Part shown: positions 11,468-22,472 of the stretch, one piece after another
Position numbering within the stretch: the stretch's first letter is position 1
Layout: the number at the start of each line of letters is the position of its first letter
Assembly: GCA_021613535.1 (NCBI GenBank)
Contig: CP075493.1
Location: 16,430,001 to 16,494,000 of the forward strand
Reading direction: 5' to 3'
DNA from: Adineta vaga
Taxonomy: Eukaryota > Rotifera
Length of the DNA: 64,000 bases
Notes under the pieces: model-generated
Seen by the model: only the letters and a program-made list of their open reading frames with translations
Told to the model about the DNA's origin: nothing
The model's database searches: none
Translations under genes and position numbers: made by a program

Positions 11468-12600
11468 TATTAAACAGAAGATATACTACAAAATATCAAT
11501 GTGAAAAAGAAAATTATCGTTATCAAAACTAATGTATTCATCTGTAATAGCTACGGGAAATAAATCTATATGGGAAAATCATGCGCGAATCGCTCTAATT
11601 ATTCAATAAAAAACAACAACAGTGGGGGCTGTTTGCTTGTTTTTTTTACCTGTAAATTTTTACTCTTGGAATAGGGATCAAGGCGAATTGGTCAAGAATT
11701 TTCTATGATTCTTAGCAAGTTTCAATAGTTTTAGAGGTTTTAGGAATTTATGAGAAAGCTGATGGTTGGAATCGACAGAGCTCGTCGAGTTCGACATGGA
11801 ACCAGCTAGGGCAGAGTTGGAACGCATATAATAACGAATAAATCCTGGAAAAAGTCGAATCGGACGCTACGATATCCGACGTAAATGAATTCTGTAAAGA
11901 TTGTCCTTGACAACTCACTGAACAAGTTTTTATTCTTTAATCAATAAAAAATAGTAAATAGCTTTCATGGCTATAGGAGCACATATATGTGAGTTTTTTC
12001 TTTGTCAAATCTTGAAAACAATTTAAACAGATGTCGAAATAGTCAAAATAGTTTGGAGCTCTGGAGAAAAATGTGTGCCACATAAGTAGGACACAGAAAT
12101 ATTTGAATTGATAGTCTGTATATGTGCCAACGTAATGAACTGAAACTCTGTCGTTATTTTTTGCATAGAAAATCGAATTTCAACTCTATAGAGATAAATA
12201 TCCTGGAATAGTAGATCGGGTATATCTATCATGTAATTTTTAAGATACAAACATGTGATCAAACGTCTGTTGATTATTCTCCAATTGACTAATTGTTATT
12301 TACGATTAGTAATGTAAAAAAAAATCAAACAGTTTCTGCTTTACGTACTTTTCTAAATCTGAGCTTGATGGAATTGAGTGAATATTTGAATGAAAATAAG
12401 TCTTCATGGTTTTTTTCCTTTCTGTTACAAACATAAATCTATTTCACAGGGTAATAGAAGTGCAGTAATGAAAGAATGTTCTGAGACTTCAGCAGTGTTT
12501 CTTCCCACGACGTCAGAGTTCTCAATTTTTTTCTTCCAAAAAATCCATTTTCTTTGTGTGGAAAGTTATTAAGTAAACAGAAGTATTGCAATGACACTTC
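11468..12600. other. intergenic
   Basis: No gene is supported. Around 11766-11795 lies a copy of a short dispersed repeat (TGGAATCGACAGAGCTC) that recurs inverted near 62085-62115. Confidence 0.4.
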
Positions 12601-12643
12601 GGGTGGGTATGGTTGAAGAGATAATGTCCCCACCCATACCCTA
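12601..12643. repeat. telomere-like palindrome
   Basis: GGGTGGGTATGG pairs with CCCACCCATACCC across about 17 bases. It carries a TAT variant of the TGT unit in both arms, so the arms changed together or were copied from one another. Confidence 0.7.
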
Positions 12644-12716
12644 TTTTATCAGTCAAAATTGGATACAGCGATACATAAACTTAATGCACATAGTTCTCAT
12701 TTGATATCTGGATTAT

Positions 12717-12773
12717 GAGGGTGTGGGTAAAGATACACTAAGAACCAACCTTACCCACGCTCACACCCACCCT
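12717..12773. repeat. telomere-like palindrome, twin of 15003-15062
   Basis: GAGGGTGTGGGTAAAG is the G-rich arm and CTTACCCACGCTCACACC the C-rich arm. The spacer is nearly identical to that of the palindrome at 15003-15062. Confidence 0.75.
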
Positions 12774-12834
12774 GTAGTACAAGATTCCATAGCTTATAAT
12801 TTATTTAATTTCATAAGACAAAAAAAAACAATAA

Positions 12835-14710
12835 TTATAAACAAATAGTTAAATACTTATCCTCATGATGAATATAATATGCAGTTGATCTATATTTCAA
12901 AGGTGTATAAGCAGAGAACCATATTTTAGTATTTGAACAATATATATGATCATCAATCCAAGTTGTTTTAATATAAAATAAATGAGGTAAATGTTTACCA
13001 TTAAGTAACAAATTAAGACAATCATTATATTCATTATTCTGACTCAATTTTAATTCAATTGAATTGAGATTTGGAAAACATTTAACAAGAATTTTTAACT
13101 TTGATAATGAATCAATTTCATTTTCTTTGAGAATTAAATGGCGAATATATGGATAAATATTTGATTGATTGAATGATTCTAATTTTGTTGATAATGTTAA
13201 TTTATGAATATGTTTTGGTAATGTTGCAAATATTAAGTCTTTATCATTGATAATTAAATGTTTAAGACGACGAAATTCTTCTGATGAAAAGTTAATTTCA
13301 GATTGAATAGTTAATGTTTCAATATTTGAAAAACGATGTGAAAGATTTTGAGTTTGTTTCTCAACGATTAAATATTTTACATTTAAACAAATACTGTCAA
13401 GATCATTTTCATCTAACATTGATAAATTTAAATGTTCAAAATGCCAAGGAATTGTATAAATATGATTAGATGTTGATTTAAATACAATTGGCCAATGTTT
13501 TTCTAATGATTTAAAAATCTAAACAGAAAAATTGTTTATTAAATCGAATAAGATAATATTTTCTTCTTACTTTTACATAATTGTGAAAACTTGATTGAAT
13601 CGAACAATAAAAATAATGAAGTCGAGGTAAATATTTTTTAAATAAAATTTCAATATGATTTTCATTTAAAGAACTTTCATCTGTTTGAACCCAATTTTTA
13701 ATATTGATTATTAATTTTTGTAAAAAAGTAAGTGGATAAATAATACTTTCAAAATAATCAATATCCATAAGAATATTTTCATTTGTTTCTAATTGAAATT
13801 CAATTAATTTTAACATTGCTTTCATTGAATAATTAGGAAATTTTAATGATTGATAATTTGAATGTTTATGAGAAATAATAACATTAAGAAAAATTAAATT
13901 TGGTAGAAAATCATCAAAAATAATCAAAAGATCATCAATTGTTTGTAGATTTATTGTTACTCGTTTCAGATATTGATTTGGAGATAATTGTTTATCAAGA
14001 ATAATTCCTTCATTGACTACCAATTCAAGTGTATTTAATCTATAAGATAAAAATTCACGACATATCTCGATTATATTACAATATATATATGATGTTTTCT
14101 TTATAGAATTTGATTTCGATGAAACAATACGTAATGATTTTAATGCTGAAAATTTGTTCAAATATAATTTAATTTGAAAAAAATGATCATTTGAGCATAA
14201 TTGAGTAAACGATAAATGATGAATATTATTTAAAAAAGATTGTGGTAAGAAATTTAATATATTCGTCAATAGTAGTATTTGTGTTGGTATGATTTCATTA
14301 CCGATAGTTAATATATTTGGTTGAATTGATTGATTTTGAAATAATGATATAAAATATTGATAATCTGAATAAGATAATTTACTTAAATCAATATTTTCTC
14401 GATAATTTGTGATACATTGAAATGATCGATTATTATATCCATAAAATGATTTAAGTACATCGATTGGTGATAAATAATGAAATATTATAAGAAGAATTTC
14501 ATCAGGTAAATTATCGAAATGTGTAACATATTTCTTGGAGGATAAAGATGCAGGATAGGATTGTTTTGTTTTTTTGTGCGAATATATTGAATAATCGTCA
14601 TAGTAAAGTCCTTTTTTGATTAACTAAACAAACAGAAAATATACATTAGGTGAATTTTCTGTTTTTGTTATTCGACTTACGTAAGATTTGTTTCTTTTAT
14701 TATGTGTCAT
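12835..14710 (-). CDS. F-box/LRR-like protein, three exons, intact
   Basis: Exon 1 is 14710-14681 (ATG, ten codons), exon 2 14623-13571 and exon 3 13518-12835. The introns (14624-14680, 57 nt; 13519-13570, 52 nt) have GTAAG donors and TTTAG acceptors, both in phase 0. The spliced frame is 588 residues without a stop. An F-box, the Skp1-binding motif of SCF ubiquitin ligases, is clear near residue 35: NLPDEILLIIFHYLSPIDVL. The rest shows irregular leucine-rich repeats (for example LNTLELVVNEGI, FPNLNSIELKLS) that in this family present substrates. The likely role is a substrate receptor for ubiquitination in the cytosol or nucleus; the substrate is unknown. Relatives in the window are all relics, so this is the intact member. 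The start is chosen because the splice signals require it. Confidence 0.85.
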
Positions 14711-15002
14711 TTCAATAAGATATTTATCTTGTCATTTTCAATGCATATTGTATATAAATATATACCAATTGATAAGAAATATTCTTTGTTAAAAATAAAC
14801 GAACATTATATATGCTAATATGAACTAGAAGCAATCAACTGTCGTCAGAAATGATCATCGATGTATAAAGAAAACAAAAGGTCATGAAATAGCTATTCGT
14901 CTTTTTTCCAGATGATTTTAGCATCCGCAATTGACTTCAATCAAACGTTGTGCTGATTGGTTTCTCGCTTGACAAATGGATGTGATCTTCATTTATTTTC
15001 TT

Positions 15003-15062
15003 GGGGTGGGTGTGGGTAAAGATACAATAAGAGCCAACCTTACCCACGCTCACACCCACCCC
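15003..15062. repeat. telomere-like palindrome, twin of 12717-12773
   Basis: GGGGTGGGTGTGGGTAAAG and CTTACCCACGCTCACACC are the arms. Over about 52 bases, spacer included, it differs from the copy 2.2 kb upstream at only two positions. Confidence 0.75.
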
Positions 15063-15489
15063 TAATGAAATAGTTTTACCTTTTCAATTATTCGTTTTAT
15101 TTAAAAATTTTATCCTTAATTTCAATATATATTTTGATTTTGAACAACAACTTAATTTTGTTCAAACAAGAAACTTTAAACGGTCAATGAAATATTATGA
15201 AAAAAAGACGAAAACATCATTGGAAAGAAGTACCAAATGAAAATGAATCATCTGGGATCAGTAGTGAGTAATGATCACGATCTGTGATGAAAATGAAACA
15301 TTTACTCGCGTCTTTTAAAAGACTTCTATTTCTTCTTGATGGAACCGTGGAACGCCACATTGAAATAGTGACGAGAAATCAAATGGATGAGATATTAAAG
15401 TGTGTTTCGTTCAAAATGAGAACCATCTAGTGTTCTTACAATCGCATCGAAAACGCTAAGGACTTTTCGAGACGAACGAACTCTTCATA

Positions 15490-15570
15490 CGCCATCTTGA
15501 GGGTGTGGGTGACAGCGGGGCTGATATTGTTCCCTTCGCTGTAAACCCTAGATCCACACCTATCCTCCAC
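15490..15570. repeat. telomere-like palindrome with CCATCTTGA flank
   Basis: GCCATCTTGAGGGTGTGGGT starts the left arm. The right arm (TCCACACCTATCCTCC) is partly decayed and the spacer is longer than usual. Confidence 0.6.
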
Positions 15571-15725
15571 GTTCAATTTTCAGGTTACGCGATATCGACG
15601 GGTGATTATAAAATTTTCTATTTTATCTGAAAGTAACAGAGAATTCTTTTATTCAACGTAGTTTCTAAAGTTTCTTCATAAAAGTATGTTGTCGACAACA
15701 TTTTCATTCAGATTCTGTCTTCTAG

Positions 15726-15779
15726 AGTGGGTATGGGTGTGGGTGTCAGATAGATGCATTAGCCACACCCACACCCTTC
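15726..15779. repeat. telomere-like palindrome
   Basis: AGTGGGTATGGGTGTGGGTG and CCACACCCACACCCTT enclose a 15-20 base spacer (cagatagatgcatt). Confidence 0.75.
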
Positions 15780-16364
15780 AACCTAAAGAAAACTTCTAAT
15801 ATATAAAAATTAAACTAGTGCATTTCACTCAATTTTTATATGAGTCATAGGAATACTAGCGAAATGGAAGAAAGTATATTACAACAATGGAATTGATATG
15901 CATATATACAATAAATCCTTGATTATCTTTGTTTAGAGACGATTAAAAAGGAACTAGAAAATTTTGAAAGAATAAATAAACTGTGCATTTGGTAAAATAA
16001 TTCGCTAGTTTTTATTTGTAATAAACTTTCGGAATGATTACATTATGTTGTTGAAAAAGTGTTAAATTGAAATTAAAATAAAATATCATTATCTTTTATA
16101 AAGATCTGTTCTTATTCATACATTTTATAATAATCAGACATTATCTTTACCTTCTTTTCAATCTTTTCTCATTATACCGAGAACAAAACTAGTATTTTTC
16201 AGATAATTATCAAAAGATTCTTTTATTCTTCTATTAAAGTTTGTTTAAAAAATGAATAGTTTGGAGATAAGAATGTATGGATATACTTATAAATAAATAG
16301 AAAACAATGTATCTTATGTATATTGATCACTTTCTTATCGGTTAGAGTTTTCTGATGATTTCAT

Positions 16365-16794
16365 TCAGTATTTGCGACCTGGTTGTTGAGTTATTTCTTT
16401 AGTCAAGACATCACCATTTATGGTAAATGTTGGTCGTTGAGGATTTGATCCATTATAAATACCTTTGATAGAAAAGCAGCAACAATAACGACCTTTAAAT
16501 CCATCATCACTGTACCGAACAGGTGCATTCCATTTATCCATTGGTCCTGATTCCTAAAATATTCGAAATTAATTAATATTTTCTCTTGTACAGTATCGAT
16601 CTACTTGTAACTTAAACATTTTATTAATAATGATCATTATTTATATGAGAAAAGTATTCGTTTTTAACTCTTACCGATTTGACGTAACATATTTGTCCAT
16701 TACTTTCGATGTCCATAGAAGCTGAATCGTTATTAGACCATGATCCAACAAAATGTTGTGGAACTTGTGTAGAAGAAGAGTGGTTCATACCCAT
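16365..16794 (-). CDS. small protein of unknown function, two exons
   Basis: Exon 1 is 16794-16675 (40 codons, starting MGMNHSSSTQVPQHFVGSWS) and exon 2 is 16553-16365 (62 codons plus TGA). The intron 16554-16674 has a GTAAGAG donor and TTTTAG acceptor in phase 0. The 102-residue product has no signal peptide or membrane segment. It is rich in beta-prone stretches, has a CCC cluster (GRYCCCFSIKG), and its opening, QHFVGSWSNNDSASMDI, loosely recalls small beta-barrel proteins, but I do not recognise a family. Clean splicing and the intact frame make it a likely real gene. A second ATG two codons on (MNHSSS) is an alternative start. Confidence 0.7.
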
Positions 16795-16808
16795 TATAGA
16801 ATTAACTA

Positions 16809-16820
16809 TCTATCTATCTA

Positions 16821-16853
<33 letters not shown>
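16809..16853. repeat. (CTAT)n(AT)n microsatellite
   Basis: About five ATCT units run into about 14 TA units, just upstream of the small gene that starts at 16794. It may overlap that gene's promoter. Confidence 0.9.
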
Positions 16854-16855
<2 letters not shown>

Positions 16856-16863
16856 AAGAATAT

Positions 16864-17580
16864 TTGTCTGTTTGTTTGTTTGCTATGCATTTGGAGACCG
16901 TAAGAGCAAATGCAATAAAACTTTCCAGAGATGGTCTCTACACTCGGGGGAAGGTCGACATATACTATGTTTCGAAAAAAAATGAATCATACGCTTGCTA
17001 CAAGTGATCCAGAAAACTGACTAACAGGACTGCAGCATTTCAAATTTCAAAATGTTTGTCTGTCTGCCTGCTCGTTATGCATTCAATCTCTGTGATAGCT
17101 AACTTCACGAAACTTTCTACGATGCTTTCTTAGATCAAGAAAAATACAAGGATGCTATTAGAATCACTAAGAAGGGTTGAAAGCGATGTGTTTGGATGAT
17201 ATTGCACCCACATCCACCCATATTCTCAATTAGGTTTCTATTACAGGTACCGTCACCGAAATTTCCATGGTACTTCTGTACGTCCAAAGGAAGATCGAGA
17301 ACGGGTAAAAGTACTCAATGAAGGGCCAGCGAGAGAGCATTGGTTGAAATTCGATACCCACCGACAATTCTTGGAGAGTAGGAGGCCCTGTCTGAGGGTA
17401 AAGTTTCACCCAGATGGCTTTGTCGTAAATAATGTCACCAAATTTTCAATAGCTCTTGCTCAAGCTCAATTGAAGATGGAGAGAGTGCTAACGATATTAT
17501 TCAGAGTTGAGAGGGCATACCTGGGTGAAAATTCACTGAGACAGTTACGTACTGGCTAAGGGAGGGTGTGAGGATCTTCT
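16864..17580. repeat. dispersed repeat, two related modules, otherwise unassigned
   Basis: Two related stretches start at 16864 and about 17055. Both open with TTGTCTG, continue TATGCATT, and carry an AAACTTTC..GATG motif about 60 bases on. The rest (17230-17580) is richer in GC than its surroundings. Similar fragments occur near 26190 (inside an intron) and 28575. It is probably an old transposable element. I see no recognisable protein. Confidence 0.4.
17173..17231. repeat. degenerate telomere-like palindrome
   Basis: The right arm CACCCACATCCACCCATATTC is clear. The left arm (GAAGGGTTGAAAGC) is badly decayed. Confidence 0.35.
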
Positions 17581-18215
17581 GAGACACGACGGGTGAATAC
17601 TAACAGAGAGGTCCGGTGGGTGATGAGAAGAGCAATGTTGTAGATGGAAAACGTAAATTGTGTCCTATTTGCAGCGGGTATCTCCGATAGTATACTTTAA
17701 ATCTTAGTTTATATATAGTATGATGAAAAGTTTAAAAAAATTTCTCGTTGCCAAGTTAAAAGTTTTCTTTTTTACGTCAATGATGAAATGATTGATTAAA
17801 GAGAAAAAATTGCTCTGTTTATTCGATTTCGTTCTACTTTTAATATTAAAATAAAATGATGAAAAATAATTCATTCTGCTTCGAACTCATGTGATCGAAT
17901 TTAACTATTTTCATTCACATTCATTCTTCACTACAATGAGGATATGTTGTCATTGACACATTTTTTTATGCAAGAGCCATAAACAAAAATACGTCATCTT
18001 ATGAGTCAGCAAATGTTGATTCACAAATTTTGTACAAATATATATTCCCGTAGAAACTATAATTTAAAAAAACATTTTCTTTCAATAGAAATATATTTAT
18101 AATACAATTTATATATGATTATTTCCAACTAAGAATTCACTGTCATAAAAATTGACATAAAATAATAAATCTGTTAAGAAAATCCATTAGTTTTGTAAAC
18201 GATTATAACAATATA

Positions 18216-18674
18216 TTGTTCGCAATACGTTTTTTTACTCTACATCCTTTGAGCATTATAGAAAATAAAATCGTTTTTTATTCTTCATCAATTTTGAATA
18301 ATAACATTAAATTTCAATTGGTGTTTATCGAATTAAAAAAATCAACAAAAAATACTCGAACACTTCAAATATCTCGATTTAATCAAAAACGTGATCATGA
18401 ATTTCTTCGAAATATTGTTATTATAATTAGTATTTATTTAACTGGTTGAATATCAACTATAATAGCAGATTTAATTCAAAATAAATTGTTATATTTGATA
18501 AACTTAATCACTCAAATATTTACTGTATTTCTTGCAAATCTATATACGATTTTATTAGATAGGAAACTTCGTCATGTAATCAAAACTTTCGTATGTCTAA
18601 CAATGCCCATAATTCCTTTTAACAATGCACATCCAATAATTAGGATTGAACAAATTCAACAACTTCGAACATAA
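18216..18674 (+). pseudogene. seven-helix receptor, C-terminal relic
   Basis: One frame with a TGA at 18447-18449 encodes the last part of a rhodopsin-type receptor: a basic third loop (SRFNQKRDHEFLRNIVIIIS), then two helices and a tail with NLYTILLDRKLRHVIK. The N-terminal five helices are missing. The start shown is only where the frame becomes open. The natural stop is at 18672-18674. It is a dead fragment; a palindrome begins 73 bases downstream. Confidence 0.55.
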
Positions 18675-18747
18675 TATTATTTACGAACAATTAATATACT
18701 TTTCTTTATAAATTATTTCTTTAAAAAATTGATTTGACGCGTTATAA

Positions 18748-18829
18748 CGGGTGTGGGTGGATAGGGATGAGTGCAAGTCAGAGTCTCTATCCACCCACAC
18801 TCATACACACACCCACACCCTCAAGATGG
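18748..18829. repeat. telomere-like palindrome at a gene truncation
   Basis: GGGTGTGGGTGGATAGGG pairs with CTATCCACCCACAC, with extra CACACACCCACACCC and the CTCAAGATGG flank on the right. TPR-gene homology begins within about 12 bases of the right edge. Confidence 0.75.
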
Positions 18830-18837
18830 TGATTACT

Positions 18838-19915
18838 AACGAGCATTACATTATTTTTCTCATGCTACATCAATTTATGAAAGAACTTTTCCATCAGATG
18901 ATTATAGAGTGATTGAGCAGTTAGTTAATATTATGGACAAACTCTTGGAGAGTGCAACAAAAAGCTCTTGCATTACACGAGACTATTATTTCTAACGACC
19001 GAACGAGTATTGCGTTTAATCTTGATCCCCTCGCTCAGATTTCACTTTTGAATGGTGACGAAGAAAATAATATTGATCTCATTCAACGTGCTCTTGAAGG
19101 AAAACGAACATATATTACAGCGAAGATCATCCTTACATAGCAGATAATTTAACGAGTTTAGGCAATATTTTCAAAGAACGAGGACAATATGACAACGCTT
19201 ATAATACTTACGTACAAGCTTTGAATATTTATGAAAAGATAAATCCAAATGAACATCCAGAGTCTGCTGTTGTCCTGCACGGTATTGGTTATGTTAATCA
19301 AGAAAATGGAGATTATGAAACATCTCTTTTATATTATAGAAAAGTGGAAATAATCTATCGAAAATATATGTCACCTAAAAATCCGAATTTCATTCGTCTT
19401 CTCTTATGTTTTACAGAAAACGCACATGATGTTAGCAGACACTTATATGCTTCAAGGAGACGTGCTTGAAGCGCTTTATACATATGAAAAAAGATTATAA
19501 GAACTTTGTGATAATGATCATCAAAATCATACTGGTTCCTTTATTGTCCAAGATCTTTATACGGAAGCATTTGTCAATACACCTACTGTTAATGAGATTC
19601 TTCATATAGGAAGAAAGAGATGCAATAACGTTTTATTATAAAATGTATCTATATCAACAATTATTTATAGATAAGAAACAACGAGCTTCAGCCACAACAC
19701 TTCCTGCTTGTCATTATGAGAAACAATATCAATATGAACTTGCACGATATTATCATGAAAAAGCACGGAATTTGTATATACAATTAATGACAGATGCAAA
19801 TGTCGATTCAGATATAAACGAATTGATTAGTTTAACCAATGAAATCAATTCTCATATTTTGCACCTAACAGTTCATTTAGCATCAAGAACGTTTCCTTTC
19901 TTGTATGGGCTCTAG
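18838..19915 (+). pseudogene. TPR (kinesin-light-chain type) gene, decayed
   Basis: Homology to tetratricopeptide repeats starts abruptly after the palindrome (HYFSHATSIYERTFPSDDY) and continues in three frames. One clear repeat is NTYVQALNIYEKINPNEHPE with the following GYVNQENGDYETSLLYYRKV; later pieces are MLQGDVLEALYTYEKRL and ELARYYHEKARNLYIQL. Frameshifts occur near 18950, 19130 and 19430, and stops near 19498 and 19640. TPR repeats normally hold protein partners; this copy cannot make a full protein. Lacks the 5' end. Confidence 0.6.
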
Positions 19916-20363
19916 AATATTATATGAGAGATCAAACTTATTCTATTATTAATTGTTTATTTGTTTACGATTATTATCGTCGTTTTGAAACTTTGGAATT
20001 TTATTTGATACACAAATGATTCATACATCAAATCGTTTTCGGACAAAAAGTGAAATATGTTTTAATTATTGTATTGATTTCGACAGGAATTACTAATATT
20101 GATGATGATGATAATAATGTTAATGATTTTGGTGTATTGTGAATAATTCTTCAGAAATTCGAACATTTATTTGAATGCATTTCGAAAATTATTAAAGAAA
20201 CAAATTCACGAATATAAATACTCTCTTGTCGTTTATGTGGTGTAGCTATATTTTTCAAAACTTAACTTAAACTTTATAAATATATACTAGCTAGCATAAG
20301 TTTATGAGAAGTGTACTGTTCATCTATAGAATTGGGTGAAAGTAAAACCGATCAAAGGCAGAG
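19916..20363. other. intergenic
   Basis: AT-rich with no gene seen. Confidence 0.4.
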
Positions 20364-20813
20364 TTATTCGTCTAAAGTCGAAAGTAAGTCATCCATGACG
20401 TAGACACCTGCTGTATCCTCAATAGGTTGTCCATCTGGCTTATAACGTTGATAGCCACCAACTGCAAGTTGAAGACGAATAAATTTATTGTCAGGTACTG
20501 CAACCTAAAATGTTAACATTAAACAAAATATCTCAATATATGACAAGTTATTTCTTTCTTTTGCACCTGAAAATCTTCAACTTTACCACAAGCTGGAACA
20601 CAACGGTAACGCACTGGTTTCAACTCAAAATTTACCGGTATCGATGGAAATTTTTCCCGAACTTTTTCATTTATTCGATCTTTGTGCTGAAAAGAATCAA
20701 TTTATTAATCGATCGAAAACAGATTAATGAGAACTCTACTTATTTACCCTATTGAACGTTGCGATATCTTCATCTGTTACTTCTCTATATTCATAAACCC
20801 AATTTCTTGACAT
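20364..20813 (-). CDS. small protein of unknown function, three exons
   Basis: Exons are 20813-20748 (22 codons), 20686-20567 (40 codons) and 20504-20364 (46 codons plus TAA). The introns of 61 and 62 nt end in TTCAG and TTTAG; donors are GTAAAT and GTGCAA, and every junction is phase 0. The product has 108 residues and starts MSRNWVYEYREVTDED. It has a small cysteine motif (RYRCVPACGKVEDF) and a conserved-looking segment FIRLQLAVGGYQRY, with no signal peptide or membrane helix. The family is not recognised. It lies among two other very small genes (16365-16794 and 21030-21313) on the same strand, but they share no visible sequence similarity. Confidence 0.75.
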
Positions 20814-21029
20814 TCTTGTGAAAATGCTTATATATAACAATATCTAAAAGCATAATATCTTTTTCAGTAACTCATATTGTTCTTTGAAAAGTTATGACGG
20901 AAATCAAGCAGGGTTAATTATGCTATTTATTGATTTGATAATATGAGAATAAAATTTGACAACATCAATACAATTCGATTATACTGTGTGAATTATGTAT
21001 AAGGGAGAAAAGCACAGAATGTGAAGAAA

Positions 21030-21313
21030 TTAAACTTTTTTCACTTCAATTTTGTTGTCTTTCACACTTGTTCTTGTATCATCAGTATACAACAATTGGC
21101 TCTGATTATCTTCAATTCTTGCGCTTATTGTAAAACCGTAATCGGGAACTTTTGTCCTTGTTTCAAAGTTATCTTTTGTTAACCAAGTGTAAGACCTGGT
21201 GCGTCCATACGACCAATATTTTCAACTACAACTGTTAATGTTTCATTGCCGTTAAATATATCATTTTCAGAGCCGTTCTTTCCAGTAACGATACCTGTTG
21301 CTTTTCCTGACAT
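21030..21313 (-). pseudogene. small beta-strand-rich protein with one frameshift
   Basis: The ATG at 21313 opens MSGKATGIVTGKNGSENDIF and continues NETLTVVVENIGRMDAPG, a pattern like a CARDB-type beta-sandwich strand (inference). A one-base shift near 21185 is needed to continue into WLTKDNFETRTKVPDYGF and on to a TAA at 21030-21032. Without the shift a TAA follows at once. It is about 93 residues in all. It may be a recent pseudogene or a sequence error. Confidence 0.5.
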
Positions 21314-21643
21314 TATTCCCTATGAAAGATGTGAATATGATTTTAGAATAACAATTGATAGATATCTCTTTTAGGAATAAAACAGATCAGTTTTAGTTCG
21401 GATATCTATTATTTGTTCTAAGCTTATGAGTGATTGAAAAGAAAAGAATACAGTATCTACCTTTGATATGGTATGCTTCAACCGAATCTATGCTGTGTGT
21501 GTGTGTATTGAAAAATGAAAAACAACTTAATTTTTGATGGTTTATATACATTAAGCTTATCGCTCTTCGCTGTTTACGCTCGATTAATTTTAATGCAAGG
21601 ATATTTACCTTGTTTGAGAAATCTAAACATACCTCTCTCTTTG

Positions 21644-22472
21644 TTATATTTGAGTTGCAACTGCTAAGATTGCATTTGCTCTTCGTCTGATTCTTTTCAT
21701 CACAGCTGCTTTAACTGGATCTGTAAATTGAAATAAAATTACCATTAAAGGTACCAATGATACATCTATAGATATGGAAGCAAGTCGAAAATAATATTTT
21801 GGAAGATCAGTGAAAAATGATGTTATAACGAATGTTATATATGGAATACCAAATAACAATGAGATAGTTACTAATATAAGTGTATGTCGAACCATTTTTA
21901 ATTCTCGTTTTGCATGAAATAAAGTATTTGCAGGTGTTATACGTTTACTCGTTTCTTTCACATAATGAAATAATTTTATATACGTTAATATTTGTATTAG
22001 AAGAGGAAATATATAGACAGTAAACATCATATAAATAATTGAAAAAGAAAATTGAAATGGTATAAAACATGCTTGATTGTCAATATTATAAATGATTTCA
22101 CCACGAAGTAGATATTCAAGAGAACATGCAATACAAATGAGAAGAAATTGAAACCTTGCTGATTGATAAAATAAACGAGCTGGATAAACAACAATTATAC
22201 ATCGATAAAGTGCTTCTAAGAAAAATGCAAAATACAATATAGCACTTCCAACATATGCCAGGTAAGGATGAACTATACAATATGAATTATGATATTGAAT
22301 TTGTTTGTAATCATTTTCTAATTCCGATGAAGCTATTCCTAACATACCACATGCAAATATTAATATACCCAAACAAGAATTTGCAGTTAACATCATAAAG
22401 ATTGTATGACATGTTTTGTCAGCTATGATTATAACTATGAAAGATTCAATTCTTTTGACAAATATCTTCAAC
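21644..22472 (-). CDS. rhodopsin-type seven-helix receptor, 5' exon not found
   Basis: A frame of about 275 residues follows a TTTAG acceptor at 22473, so it is not the first exon. It contains helices 2 to 7. ALYRCIIVVYP stands at the DRY site after helix 3, paired with a conserved-type cysteine in YCIVHPYL; helix 6 is LILVTISLLFGIPYITFVI; and helix 7 ends QFTDPVKAAVMK, a diverged NPxxY/helix-8 region. The tail is basic. It is likely a peptide- or small-molecule receptor of the large rotifer-type expansion; the ligand is unknown. The exon with the N-terminus and most of helix 1 is not evident upstream, so the gene may be broken at the 5' end. Confidence 0.65.

Larger units (their letters stand above)
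14711..16364. other. intergenic with three telomere-like palindromes
   Basis: No coding frame is supported. The palindromes at 15003-15062, 15490-15570 and 15726-15779 are listed separately. Confidence 0.5.

Noticed and set aside
17344-17559. Open frame of 71 codons in the GC-richer block
   Set aside because: No recognisable domain, no splice signals, and the block shows dispersed-repeat features.
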